Assembly (NCBI GenBank): GCA_026874595.1 | Contig: CM049308.1 | Span: forward strand, 45,889,327 to 45,953,326 | DNA: 64,000 nucleotides | Source: Sipunculus nudus | Taxonomy: Eukaryota; Annelida; Sipuncula; Golfingiida; Sipunculidae | Reading direction: 5' to 3' | Shown here: in pieces, positions 33,293-45,960 of the stretch | Position numbering within the stretch: the first letter of the stretch is position 1 | Layout: every line of letters begins with the position of its first letter | Notes under the pieces: generated by a model | The model's database searches: none | Told to the model about the DNA's origin: nothing | Seen by the model: only the letters and a program-made list of their open reading frames with translations | Made by a program: the position numbers and the translations under genes

Positions 33293-33463
33293 AAATGAAA
33301 CTATTATATTCACTATGGACTACTTCAACATCAATCCACACTAGACATATCAAGAGTCTTATGACAATTATTAACATTACAGACATCATAATGAGAACTT
33401 GTCTAAGATCTTATTTTTTTTATTATATTTGATTATTTTTAATTTTTTTAAACATGTTTCAGA
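33293..33463. repeat. Degraded D2-like remnant
   Basis: Text around 33298-33360 resembles the D2 phrase with CATCAATGTACACACTAGAC, but is diverged; the rest is AT-rich without recognised content. Confidence 0.35.
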
Positions 33464-34446
33464 ACAAGGGACCCATGGGTCACTGTGCTCAGCTGAAGTT
33501 GACCTTGAAGGTAAAAATCTAAAATAATATCAAATGGAGATAAAGTGTAAGAGGAAGAGGCAATGGCTGGTTTATATGATTGGTTTGTATTGATGAGCAA
33601 GAAATTGTTGCAAATAATATTTTGTGACCTGACCATGTGTTTCCTAATGTTGAAACTGAAGCATGTGAGCAGTTTGTGAACATATGATCTGTACTATTAC
33701 CATGATCATTTGTTGGCATTTTGATTAACTGTTGACATTACAGTAGTTTACATATTTGTTCAATTGAATCTATTATTTTGTATAATATATATTATTAAAT
33801 ATATATGTATTTTTTTTAAGAAATGTATACAGTTGAAATATAACTAATTAACAACATAAACAGGGTAAACAATGCCTAATCTCAAATTCTGCTGAGGCAG
33901 GAAAATAATGAACAAATGTTTGTATTAAATCCTCATTTTTTTATCACATCAATTTTTTTTTTTAATTTAAGTTTATACATTTCCAATATAACATATATAT
34001 CTGAATATAAAAGTTGATTCATAATTCTCAATTGCATCATCATAAATCTCACTCTTTTCAGATAACACCACATCATGCATACAAATGTTTATTTATCATT
34101 TACCACAAAAAAATATATCTTTTAAATCTGCAAAACAACAAATATCTAAAAATAATACTTGATTTAGATTTCACAATTTTTAATTGTGTCTTTATTTATC
34201 CATAATGTGCTTTATATTTTATAAATTTAAGCAAACTGATGGGTTCAATTATATTTGTTAAAATCATTTTAAAATAAAATTGATTCGTTTGAACATGCTA
34301 CATTACACAACATTGCATCTTCTGGATTACACCTTGAATTACTTTTTCAAGGAAAGTTTTTGCATATCGAGCGGAAACAGCATTACAATTAAGGAGATAC
34401 GGTGAAAACAATAACAATTACTGCATAACACTTGGTGGGTTGGGTT

Positions 34447-34482
<36 letters not shown>

Positions 34483-35354
34483 GATTGGGGTGGTGATATG
34501 AGAATAACTGTACACCAGTCACAGCAGGGGATCTCCCCAGTGACTGTAACAAATCAGAAACCCTGGCACAGCTGACTTCCAGTGACCTGGAGTGGGACCC
34601 ATAATCTGTAATCAAAGCAAATGACTACAATAGAGCCTCAAGAAAAAAAAAATCAACAGCTAGCTTAATTTTCAAGCTTTTATTTTCATATTTAAACTTA
34701 TTAAATATTGATGTTTACATGCTGTGAAAATTAAACCAATGGTACTTACAGGAAAAAAAACGTGCCATGGTCAAATTTGGGCAAAATTCCAGGTACTGAT
34801 TTTATTTTTATGCTGATAACTTAAAATATTTACAAAATTCAGATCTAATTTTGGGTAAACAATTGAATCTTAATTAAACATAGTTATATACTAGGGAAAA
34901 TAGACTCTAGTTTCAAAATTTTTCATGTTAAGTGAGTAAATATTTTTCCTGATTTTTTACAAAGTCCATTATGTTCGGCCCATAACTTAAAGAATTTATA
35001 CTTAACAGACTTAATTTCTGGCATGTACATAGGAACTATATAGAGGAATATTTATGGTAAATATGAGGAAAAACAGATGAGTGGTTTTGATATTAGGCAG
35101 TCCTGAAGTGTGAAAATAGGATTTTAATAAAAAATTGAGGTTTTTCCTTAATTTCTCAAAGGAACGAAAGCGCAAAAACCCAGTTTTTGGCTTGGTAGGA
35201 GATCTTCGGGACATTATGCTGAATTTTGGATTACTAGGTCTCATGGTTTCAAAACGTGCCACATAAACGGACGGACAGACGGATGGACAGACGGACGGAC
35301 AGCGAACAATGGACCACGACTATAGCTCAGATCACTTATAGTCAGCTGAGCTAA
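33464..35354 (+). mobile_element. Family D3 element, full length
   Basis: Complete ~1.89-kb copy, ACAAGGGACCCATGGGTC to hairpin 35323-35353 and CTAA. It has a 30-base G-run (34451-34480) and an ACGG/ACAG tract (about 35269-35300). It serves as the uninterrupted reference for the broken D3 copy at 16503-28401. Confidence 0.85.
34451..34480 (+). repeat. Poly-G tract, 30 G
   Basis: Pure G-run followed by TTGATTGGGGTGG, at the position homologous to 14054-14078. Length may be inexact in any assembly. Confidence 0.9.
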
Positions 35355-35517
35355 AAAAATTCATAGTAATCACAGCTATTAAACCAACATATGTGTAAAA
35401 ACTACCCAAAGATAAGAACACCTTATGAATTATACAAGGAGCAAACTAGAGATGGGCCTGTTTAATTTTTTAACTGAAATAAAGGAACCAGTAATATAAA
35501 TTTTGATTATATACATA
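35355..35517. other. Unassigned spacer
   Basis: About 160 bp of AT-rich DNA between the D3 end and the TIR element, with no match I recognise. Confidence 0.4.
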
Positions 35518-36643
35518 CTGTATTTCCTTGAAAAGATGCCCAGGCATTTATTTTTTTTCAGAGGCTGCTTTCACCTGGTGTCTAAACAAGGCAGGCTTCT
35601 ATTTAAGGCCAGCTTAGAAAAAGACAGTATAAAGCTCATTTTCGTACACTTTCCTCCTTTTTTTTGACTGATTCAGCTTGACATAGTGCATTCAAGTGTA
35701 TACAATCTTTTATAAACCAAACATGGATCGGCTCTTCCATTAACTGTACACCGCATACAACTGGTAATATTGGTTCCATTAAAATATGGGGGTTGGTACG
35801 TATAACAGCAGTGCATAATTTGTTTTCATGACATTGACACTTTCTTTGTGACTTTATCTGAGTCAGCTTGACACAGCGTATTCAAACCATTTCAACCTGG
35901 TATATACTGGTATGTGACATTTACTGCTGAGAAGATTCCACTGAATTTATAGTTGTCAACAAGAGTAAATACTATTTAATCTATTAAGATTATCTCAGAA
36001 GCATGGCTTGGTAACATTAGAGAAGCACTTAAAAGTGCTTAAAAAATTAAAGCAAGGAGCGTTTTTGGTTTGACAGTAGCTTCAAACTGTACCCCTTCAT
36101 CATCACTTGGTACCTTCATACTACATAAGAAATATGTACCCAAACGTATTTGAACAGCTGTGTTCAACCAAAGGTAGACTCTCACCGTACCAACTTGTAC
36201 CTCTGGTGGCAAGCATTACTATATTTACATAGCTTGACAGCAATGATAGAGTTAGTCTTTATCAGTGCTAGTGTAGCGTTTATTAAAACCAGTGATCTGC
36301 CTTAATCATAATGGACAAATCGGGAACTTTGATGTCTCTTATGGAAACAGGCATATACATAAGAAAAAAATGAAAGATTTATAGAGGAATTAAACATATT
36401 ATCAATACAAACACAAACCGAAATTCATACAATCTCCGGTCAATTTGACTGGTAAATGCACCAATTATTGTGAAGGGAAAAGACATCTTGAGGCAAACAT
36501 GGAAATTACTCTGACACCAGGCCTCTGAACAAGAGGGCGTCTATTAAAGGCCGGCATTAATTATTCTGGAACATTGTTTTGTCCCGGCGACTATATAAGG
36601 CAGGCGACTATTAAAGGCCCGGCATCTGTTCAAGGAAATATGG
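35518..36643. mobile_element. TIR element, ~1.13 kb, non-autonomous, TA-flanked
   Basis: The left end is CTGTATTTCCTTGAA followed by AGATGCCC. The right end, read in reverse, is CCATATTTCCTTGAA followed by AGATGCCG. TA flanks both sides (35516-35517, 36644-36645), as for Tc1/mariner-type elements. Subterminal GGC(G/T)xCTATTxAAGGCC words occur in both halves (about 35600-35625, 36535-36620). No transposase frame was seen, so it is MITE-like. Confidence 0.75.
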
Positions 36644-36645
36644 TA

Positions 36646-37968
36646 GTATCATGTGAAAGCTGATAGAGCCACAAGCTGAATGTCATTAGTGAAACATATT
36701 AACATCTTTAATCAGTACTTGTTGGAGTAAATCAACAAACTGAAACACTTGGTAAAAACCTGGAAATAAAGATTAATATTCAATGTCAACTGCATCTTTG
36801 TCTATCATTAATTTGCTTCATATAATAGTAAAGAACAGAATTTAATTTTTTTTCATTACAAAAACTGAATGAATAATACTGTAGGTGACAGCATGGAGTT
36901 ATTTGGAATACATTTTCATCCATCCATACAAAATCCAAACAACATCAATAATTGCAAAGTAATTCCCTGTTCCTCATAAACTTTCAAATTCCTTTTCCAT
37001 TATTTTTCTTAAAGTTGTAATTATAAACCAATAAAAATTTATTAAATTATTGTTTATTGTTATGCTGTTGGCCAAAACAACAACTAGATGAGTTGGGTTG
37101 GACAACTGGACCATGAGCTGGCTGGCTGCCCAGTATATGCCCCGCTTGAAGAATGCATAATGAGTCTGAATGGTCAACAAGGTCGAGGTATAAAGTGGCC
37201 TCAGTATAGCCTAGGTGTGACATGGTCTCATAAAAACTTTTACAAAAGCGACAGTTTTGGGTCAATTCCTTTCAAACTTCCAAATATAGAAGCTGAAATC
37301 CTAACATGTGCATGATATGAAAATTAAATCAACAGTGCTTACTGGGGAAAAAATGAGCCACATCTAAAATTGGTAAAAATTTAAGGTATTGATTTTTTAT
37401 TTATGCTAATAACTTAAAATATTTGCAAAATTCAGACCTAATATTCTGTATACGATTGAATTTTGATTAAATGAAGTTATATCCCTGAAAAAAGTCTCTA
37501 GCTTCAGCAATTCTTATGTTAAGTAAGTTAATATATTTCCTAATTTTTTTACAAGGTGCATTATGTTCGGGCTCATAACTTCCAGAATTTATGCAATACT
37601 GAACTAATTTATGATAAGTACATAGGAAATGTATGGAGAAATATGCATACTAAATATGATCAAAAACATATCAGTGGTTTTAATATTAGGCGGTCCTGAA
37701 GTGTGACAATGGGTTTTTAATTGAAATATCAGGCTTTTCCATAATATTTCAAAGGAACCAAGTCATATTGACCCAATTCTTTGGTATGATAGGAGATTTT
37801 GGGGACATCTAACTGTATGCCTAATTTTGGATTTGCAAGTCCAACAGTTTCACAATGTGCCAGTTAAAAGAACAGATGGACAGACGGAAGTTCGGACAGA
37901 TGGACGGACAGCCGACAGACAAAGGACCATCACTATAGCTCAGTTGACTTATAGTCAGCTCAGCTAAA
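36646..37968 (+). mobile_element. Family D2-like element, 5' truncated
   Basis: From about 36780 the text matches D2 (AACTGCATCTTTGTCTATCA and onward) to a D hairpin at 37936-37966. The first ~130 bp are unassigned. The final tract before the hairpin is ACAG/ACGG-like and degraded. Confidence 0.65.
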
Positions 37969-37971
37969 AAT

Positions 37972-38350
37972 GCGTAAAAATTCAATAAAAATACAGGTGG
38001 TGCCACCAGTCTGCAAGAACTGATGAAACCCTCAATGATCAATATCTATGCAAAGAATCATGGTGATCAAAGAATTAGTTATTCAGATACTGGAGATTTT
38101 GTATCATATTTTAAATTATTCTTTGGGGGGGGGGGTTGTAAAAAACCCCAAAGCTCAGAGGATATGGGTAACAAAGACCTAATTATGTTTCCATGGAAAT
38201 TTTTTGTTGACCTCCCTGGATTTAGGAAAGAAGTTTCTAGGTCTAACAATTACGATTTATGCCTTGTTAACAGAAGGCCAGACGGCTGGATGGACCACAA
38301 ACAAAGAGTGATTGTTATAGCTCAGATGACATTCAGTCAGCTGAGCTCAA
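37972..38350 (+). repeat. F monomer with D-type 3' end
   Basis: One F unit starts at the GGTGGTGCCACCAGTCTGC word (about 37996) and runs directly into a D hairpin (38318-38347). It is a compact example of F joined to a D end, as at 9031-9707. Confidence 0.75.
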
Positions 38351-39298
38351 AATATGTGGTGACTGCCATTACCTAGGTGGCCCTAAGTGGATCACTTATG
38401 TTGCACTTTTACCCAGTATTCCCCTGACCAGCAAACCTGATTTGTTTTTTAAAATGTAAAAAATGCAGTACTTACCTCTTAGTGTTTATTAACTTTAGGA
38501 CAATGTTTTGTATGTACCCAAACATACCATTGGCCTTAATGCTCAGCAACAACCAGTTACTTCACCAATATACTACAAGCATCAAGCAGCAAACCAGTTT
38601 ATCATCCCTGTACTCAGCAGCAAAAGTGTCACTTTTCTCACTCTTCAGAGCAAGCCCTAAGCACTTACAACACACCCTTCTGGTCAAGCTGGCAAGGTCA
38701 AGTAAACCTGTATGTATCTCTGAGATTAATTCTACTCTCAGCCTTTCCAGCAGGGGCTCTGTGGAAGGAATAGTTCCCTCAACCTCTTATTTATCAAGCC
38801 CCCTCCATAATCCCCCAGCTCACCAGGCTGCTGATTAATATACAGTGACATCATCTTCCTGTCTCCATTCTGCAGTAAAGTAGGGCACAGCTTAACAGGT
38901 GCAAGAGAAACCTCCCTTTCATTATGTGTGTCATGTACTTGTAAAATTTGATTACTCTATGTAAATGTTTTGATTATACAGCTTTGCTGACAAAAGCCTT
39001 GAAAAGGTATGACACAGCTTGAAGTTGGATGTCACACAGATCACATCTGACTTGATGCTATTAATTTAACTTTTTGGTAATATTATTTAAAAGTGGGAGA
39101 AGACATTCAACTGACAAGCATGACCGATGACATTATAGGTTAACATTAACTGCTCTTCATCACATTTATAGAAGTTGTAGGCAAATTTTGTTAATATTTT
39201 GCAAGAAGACAGAACAATTTGTGTTTGGTTAAAACACAGGTACTTGATGGTACATGATGAAATATATGGATTCTTCTTCCTTGTCAGTCTCAAATCTA
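38351..39298. other. Stretch without recognised repeats
   Basis: About 950 bp with no match elsewhere in the window. A 118-codon open frame on + (38482-38838) is rich in Ser and Leu, with no motif I know, no clear splice sites and no neighbouring exon. I do not call it a gene. This is one of only two sizeable stretches not explained by repeats. Confidence 0.5.
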
Positions 39299-39795
39299 AC
39301 AAGTGGCCCATGGGCCATGATGCTCAGCTGAATTCAAAGAGCCTTGAACAGTGGGAAAAATTACTTCAAGAGTGCTCAAAATCATGCATTTTGCCAACAG
39401 ACCTTAGAAATAGGTTACATTGAACTTATCCTACATCAAGCTGCAACCATTTGTGCCTATCTGACTAATAGTGTTAAAATCATGTTCTTATATACAGCTT
39501 GCGGAGAATAGGTCACAGTGACATTATTTCAGGTTTCCAAGGAGATCTTTTATGGACCTCCCTGACAGTGATATATGAGGATTCTAGGCCAAATGGATAC
39601 AATCTGTGCCCTATCTGACTCACTGAGTGTTTAAAAATCACGTTTTCTCCCCTAATTAGCAAAATACAGGTCACCATGCCCTAATTTCAGGTTTCAAGAG
39701 AGCTTTTCCAGGGAAATCGCTGGATGTACACCAAGAAATTTCTAGGTCTGACGGTTACAGTTTTTGCCCTATTGACAGCCAGACCACTTCATTCA
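39299..39795 (+). mobile_element. Family D4 element, 5' part with F-like monomers
   Basis: 5' end ACAAGTGGCCCATGGGCC, then ATGCTCAGCTGA. Compared with other D copies, both arms of the hairpin have changed together (GACCC/GGGTC to GGCCC/GGGCC). The body holds diverged F-type text (TTTCAGGTTTCCAAGGAGA, GATTCTAGG). This supports F being the core of a D-type element. An E 5' end replaces the rest at 39796. Confidence 0.65.
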
Positions 39796-41071
39796 ACAAG
39801 GCCTACAAGGCCTACAGGCCTAATGCAAACCTGTGCAATGGAGTATACACCAGGTATAATGCTTCAATGCTGGACCATTACTTTTCAAGTACATGTGTAA
39901 CATGTATATGGACAATATAAGTACTAAACATTTTGAACAAGAAGGAATTACGCAAACATCACTGCTGAAATTCTGGTATCGGTGCAAACAACACAAGTAT
40001 GAATGTAACTGGCACCACTAGTCCTGAATACGATGAAGCTAATACAGATATATACATATATAAGCCAAATTTCAGGCTGATATATCAAACCCCTCCTGAG
40101 AAATAAGCAGGGACATACCCCTATGCAAAAATTTTTGTCTTGTATACCACAAAGCTATGTGGTATGTATAAATATGCCAAATTTTAGGCTAATATATCAA
40201 AGTCCTCCATAGAAATAAGCAGGCACATACACTGTGCAAGTCTTATTAGGTGGTGACACCTGTCTTGTGAATGAGAAAGCCTTCAAAGACGCAAAGACAG
40301 GTAAAAATATCAGGACAATACATCAACTTCTCTTGAGTTTGATGCACTGGGCTGACCAGGCTTAGGTGAGAAAAGCAGTTGTCCCAAGTGAACTGTGAAA
40401 ATTGCTAGCTCAAGCTATTACACTGAGTGAACTCTTGACCTGCACCTGGCTAGACTGAGTGAATTTATGACCTGTACCTTGGCTGCACTGAGTGAACTCT
40501 TGACCTGTTGCATAATCAGACACATGTGGCAGTCTGCCAAAGCTATAATAGATCCAGACTGACCTTTAGCGCCATATCAGATGCTGTGGGCAGTCTGCCA
40601 AAGCTATAAATAAAATGCAGCTAGTGCACTGAGTGAACTCTGACCTAAACCTGGCTGCACTGAGTGAACTCTTGACCTGTTGCCTAATCGGATACAGTTG
40701 CCAGACTGCCAAAGCTATAAATAGATCCAGGCTGAGCTTTGGCCTGTTGCCAAATCTGAAATCGTTGGCAGTCTGCCAAGCTATTTATATATACAGACAC
40801 AATCTAGACCTATTGGTTAATCTGTTTACACATAATCAAAGACTTTGGCTAAAATGCATTTTTTTCAAGCTGATATATGCATAAGATTTTTTTTTAATAA
40901 AAAGGTTTAGAATAATAATAAAAGATGCAGTTCTTTTATTTTTAAAGCTCTTATAATTGTGCCAAATATCATTTAAGTAAACTTGAACAAGGCAACTTAA
41001 GAATCATTTTTGTGCCAAGCTACATAAATTGAAACAACAGTTCTGTAGCCCTCAATTTGAAATAGGCTTAC
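39796..41071 (+). mobile_element. Family E element, 5' half
   Basis: ACAAGGCCTACAAGG with a duplicated AGGCCTAC unit, then GCAAACCTGTGC. It continues through the head section and minisatellite (40425-40790) to about 41071, where unrelated sequence begins. It has the alternative middle section seen at 45180-45960, not that of the 10293 copy. Confidence 0.75.
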
Positions 41072-41364
41072 TACCGTATTTGTTTGTGTACTGGACGACA
41101 AATTTTATCCTAAAAATATTTGGCAAAGAAGGGGGGCCATCTCATACAAGGGTATAAGTTTTTCAGTGTCCTCAGGGCCGTCAAGGATAATATATGGCAA
41201 TCGGCATTATTACGTCGGTCGAACTTGACAGCGTGAATATCGGTGATCATGTCCGTATGGTGGTAATGTACACTCAATAAAGAACATTACAGTGCTTTGT
41301 TTTTGTTTAAATTTATCATTTATACATCAGATTAATATGCGCACATAGTTAAATAATTGATAAG
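41072..41364. repeat. Other interspersed repeat, partial
   Basis: Starts ACCGTATTTGTTTGTGTACT and GGACGACAAATTTTATCC, a wording I associate with common invertebrate repeats, but no inverted end was found. It sits between the E fragment and the C 5' end. The class is unknown. Confidence 0.35.
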
Positions 41365-41874
41365 ACTAGATGACACGAATGCCCCCGCCTGAGGCAAATT
41401 AGAAACATTTGTTAAATTTTGAAAAATTTTTTAAGTTCAAGTGTCATATGGTCAAAAGTAGGTCAACAAGGGCAAAATGCAAACTCGATCTGTTACATGT
41501 CATTATCAAGCAACACACCAAAAATCAGGCCAGTATCTGCAGGCACTGTGAAAAAAGTCCATACATATGCATTTTCCATATAAATTTCTGTCTTTCATGA
41601 AATTTTCTATGTTAAGGAGCCGTAAAACAATCAAAAGGAAGTCAACCAGAATGAAACGTGAACTCCATCTGTAACTGTCATTATCTGCCCACACATAAAC
41701 AAGGCCTACAGGCCTAATGCGAACCTGTGCATTGGGAAATACACCAGGTATAATGCTTCAATGCTGGACCATTACTTTTCATGTATATGAACAATGCAAG
41801 TACTAAACAATTTGAATAAGAAACAATTACACAAACTCTGCTGAAATTCTGGCATGGGTGCACAGAACACTAAA

Positions 41875-42475
41875 ACAAGGGACCCATGGGTCACGGCGCT
41901 CAGCTGTTATATATGATAAAAAATATGATTTTGAAATGAGGCACATGCTGGTTTTGTGTGGAAATAAATATAAGCTGTATTATGAGTTGTTGGTGTTTAG
42001 CTTATTTATGATTTTGATAGTTTCTTTGGAGACAGGGAAGAGACTGATTTCATTTGTTTTATTAACAAATGGAGTGCTACTGTCTACAGATTTTGACTTG
42101 GCCATATAACTGATAAGCAGCACATATAAGATAAGAGTTTAACTATTTATTAAAATTTAGTAACAAATATTGTGCCAAATATAATTTCTATTAAAAATAA
42201 TAAGAGAATCATATGATTTTTTAAATAAAATATAACTGAAATGATTATTAAAATAATATTATAGAATATATTCATGAATGCATTCATGAATACATTTTAA
42301 AAGTATTTGCACTGGTATTCAAATACTTTCATTTTTACCTGAATTCCCATTCTTATGCAAGAAATTTTATAATGGAGCACATATTCATATTCATATTCAT
42401 TTGCAAAGTATTTGCACCATGTCTGGTATTTATTCAGTTTTAGCAAAACAATAATGTTGAGAATCCAGAATATAA
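41875..42475 (+). mobile_element. Family D2 element, 5' 600 bp
   Basis: ACAAGGGACCCATGGGTC followed by the D2 body, uninterrupted across the six-A run where B is inserted in the 18935 copy. It therefore serves as the empty site. It is cut off by the D1 start at 42476, and its 3' part is not found after that D1. Confidence 0.8.
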
Positions 42476-44349
42476 ACAAAGGACCCATGGGTCACGACAC
42501 CCAGTTTAAGTTCGAAATTTTTGCAAATGCAAAATATGAAAAATATTCTATTGTAATGTTTTTTATTTATATAAGCATATGAGAAGCTAAGAGGAAAGGG
42601 CCCTCCTACTTGGTTATAGTAAAGTTCTCAATATATGATTGCAAACTAATACTCTGACAAGACTGTCATGAAGAAAAACAGTAAAAGTTTTGAGATACTG
42701 TGATGCATATGAAAAATTTACAGATGGACAGGAAATTGGACAGAATGGACTAATACCTTTATTTCACTTTCAAGGGAATAATGCATATAAGTTTATATAT
42801 AAGCCTATTTTTTTAGCATATCCACTTTTTCCATTAAGAAGTTTTTATCTGATTCATTTTTTTTTTATTTACAAGTGTTATAAATTTGTAATATAAAAAC
42901 TGAAAATATAAGTTAAAATATTAGAATTCTAAATTCCAATCTGTATATATCATACTGGGTCATATTATGCATACACATATATTTTATTATTTTTAAATCA
43001 AATGTTTAAACTGAATGTAAAAGAAAATAATGCCACAACATGGCATCTACAAAATTATTCCTTGAATCCCTATTAAGAAGTTTTGCACATTGGAGTTTTC
43101 AGTACATGCTTAATTTTATTCACCGGAATAAAATTAAAGATTCAGTAAATTTGAAAAAAAATAAAAACATCTTTTCAAATAAAGTATACACACTGTTGGT
43201 TGAATGAGGGACAAACAATATTATTATGCTAATTACAATCTCAGCTATAATTAATTACTGGAATTAATAGTCAATTTCTCACCTGGTGAAGTTTTACTCT
43301 TCTGAAGTAAAGCATTACTTATCTGATGAACGCCCACACTTTCATAGCAATACATCACTTTGTGGACACAATTAAATGTGCACTTTAATCATTGTAACCC
43401 TGATGGTACAATACAAAATCTAAAATAAAGCATGTCCAAGAATAAAATAAAATACAGAAAATTATAACATTCATCTAGTTTATGCACCAGCTAGGGGGGG
43501 GTGAGTGCAGGGCAGAGGGGATGCCTGCTAGTAGTGGCCAAGCTGGGCCAAGGCAAGCTGCCTGGGGTGGGTTACATAATGCAAATGAAGGCTGTACTAA
43601 TAGGTGGGCCAGATGTAAACAACACCCGACATGGTGTATGAAAACTTGAATAAAAGCTACTCTTTTCAAACAATTACTTTGAAATTTCAGATTTTTAAAT
43701 ATTAAATCCTCATGTATATATGCTGTGAAAATTAAATCAACAGTGCTTACAGGGAAAAAATGTGCCACTGCCAAAGTTGGACAAAATTTAAGGTATTGAT
43801 TTTTTATTTATGCTAATAACTTGAAAAATTTGCAAAATTCAGATCTAATTTTGGGTAAACAATTGAATCTTGATTAAATAAAGTTATATTCCTGAAAAAA
43901 AGCTTCCAGCTTCAGCAATTCTCATGTTAAATGAGCAAATATATTTCTTGATTTTTAAATAATTGCATTATATTTGGGCCTATAACTTCAAAATAATACC
44001 CAATACTGACCTAATTTTTGGTATGTGCACAGAAAATGTATGGAAAAATATGAATACTAAATATGATCAAAAACAGATCAGTGGTTTTGATATTAGGCAG
44101 CCTTGAAGTGTAACAATGGCTTTTTTATGGAAAACTGAGGTTTTTTCTTAATATCTCGAAGGAACGAAGTTCTTATGACCCAATTTTTGGTATGGTAGGA
44201 GATTTTGGGGACATCTAATGGTATGCAGAATTTTGGATTCGTAGGTCCAACAGTTTTAGAAGGTGCCCTGTTAACGGACAGACGGCCGGACGGACAACGG
44301 CCAAAGGACCACGACTATAGCTCAGATGACTTACAGTCAGCTGAGCGAA
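42476..44349 (+). mobile_element. Family D1 element, full length
   Basis: ACAAAGGACCCATGGGTC to hairpin from 44328, ending GAGCGAAAA (CTAA degraded). A G-run lies at 43494-43500 and an ACGG/ACAG tract just before the hairpin. About 1.87 kb, collinear with 45961-47876. Confidence 0.85.
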
Positions 44350-45960
44350 AAATTGTAGCTGGCACCACCAGTCTTGTATAAAAATGAAGCTATCAGAGAT
44401 ATATACATATGCCCAATTTCAGACTGATATATCAAACCCCTCCTGAAAAAAAACGCATGGACACACACTGTGCAAAAGTCATGGTAGGTGGCAACACCTG
44501 TCTTGTGAGCGAGAGAGCCATCAAAGACACATAGACAGGTCAAAATATTAGGCCAATACATCAAACTTACCTTGAGTCTGATGCATGGGGCTGACCAGGC
44601 TTAGGTGAGAAAGCCTGTTGCCCCGAGGGAACTGCGACAAATTGCTTGCTCAGGCTACTGCACTGAGTGAACTCATGACCTGCACCTGGCTAGACTGAGT
44701 GAACTTTTGACCTGTACCTGGCTGCATTGAGTGAACTTTTGACCTGTTGCATAATCTGACACAGTTGGCAGTCTGCCAAAGCTATAAATAGTATGCAGCT
44801 CCTGCACTGAGTAAACTCCTGACCCATACCTGGCTGCACTGAGTGAACTCTTGACCTGTTGCCTAATCTGATACAGTTGGCAGTCTGCCAAAGCTAAAAA
44901 TAGATCCAGACTGACCTCTAGCCTGTTGCCAAATCTGAAATAGTAGCCACACCATTGCATAAGCTCATGCAGGGGCCCTGCCCTGAGAGGCTTGACACCC
45001 ATGAAGTGATCACATGGTGCCCATGAGGTGTTCACATGTCACCCATGAGGTGATCACATGCCATGTGCTTGGCTGCACTGATTAAACTCTTGACCTATAT
45101 CTGGCTGCACTGAATGAACTCTTGATCTGTTCCCAAATCTGAAACAGTTGGCAGTTTCTCAACCTATTTAAAGATACGGATTCAATCTTGGCTTGTTGGT
45201 ATATCTGTTTACACATACTGAAAGACTTTGGCTAAAAATTTTTTTTTAAAGCCGACATATTCACAAAATTTTTATCAAAATATCTAGAATAATAAAAGAT
45301 GCAGTATTTTCATTGTTAAAGGTCCAATAGTTCTGCCAAAAATCATTCTAGTAAACTTGAACAAAGGCCACCTAAGAATAATTTTTGTGCAATGTTACAG
45401 AAGATATAATTGAAATATTAATTTTGTAGAAGAACACTACTGCAGTCCTCAGTTTGAAAAAGACATAATAATGGGCATAAGACCAACTTAAGCTTTTCAC
45501 AACTCAACCAAAAATCAACAAACTCAGTATATTCTGATATGATTGAAAGAACCATGTCCTAGGATAATTCTTTTGAAAAATTGAACAATTCAACTTGACA
45601 GTTTCATCATTAAGCTGAAAGAGGCTAATATTAGGAGGTTTTTTGCCCATAAAAAACAGGTCAATGTAGGTGGCACCACAAAATCTGCAATTTCAAATAT
45701 GAGTCATGTGACCAACATTTGCACAATACCTGGTAATGCTAGCTTCTGTCATTTCTGAGAGTACTATGTCAGTATGCTTACTTGGTCAAATGACTGTTCA
45801 AATTTGTGTAACTCCACTAAAATTCATCAAATGCAAACCATTTGAACAAACTTGAGAGGGCTTGCCTCTGGGATCATTTATGTAAAATATTGAACAATTT
45901 GGCTGGACCGTCTTCAAGAAGCTTTTTCCCTATAAAATCTAAGTAAATGCAGATAGCAAA

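Noticed and set aside
32988-33389. The longest open frame in the window (133 codons, minus strand)
   Set aside because: It lies across the 3' tail of an E element and into D2-like remnant; homologous E tails have stops. No motif or conservation.
35518-36643. Possible gene with 5' TATATAAGG word near 36592
   Set aside because: The word lies in the subterminal repeat of the TIR element (CTATATAAGGCAGGC), with no reading frame after it.
38482-38838. 118-codon open frame in repeat-free DNA
   Set aside because: Low-complexity Ser/Leu content, no recognised domain, no convincing splice or start context. Left as unassigned DNA.
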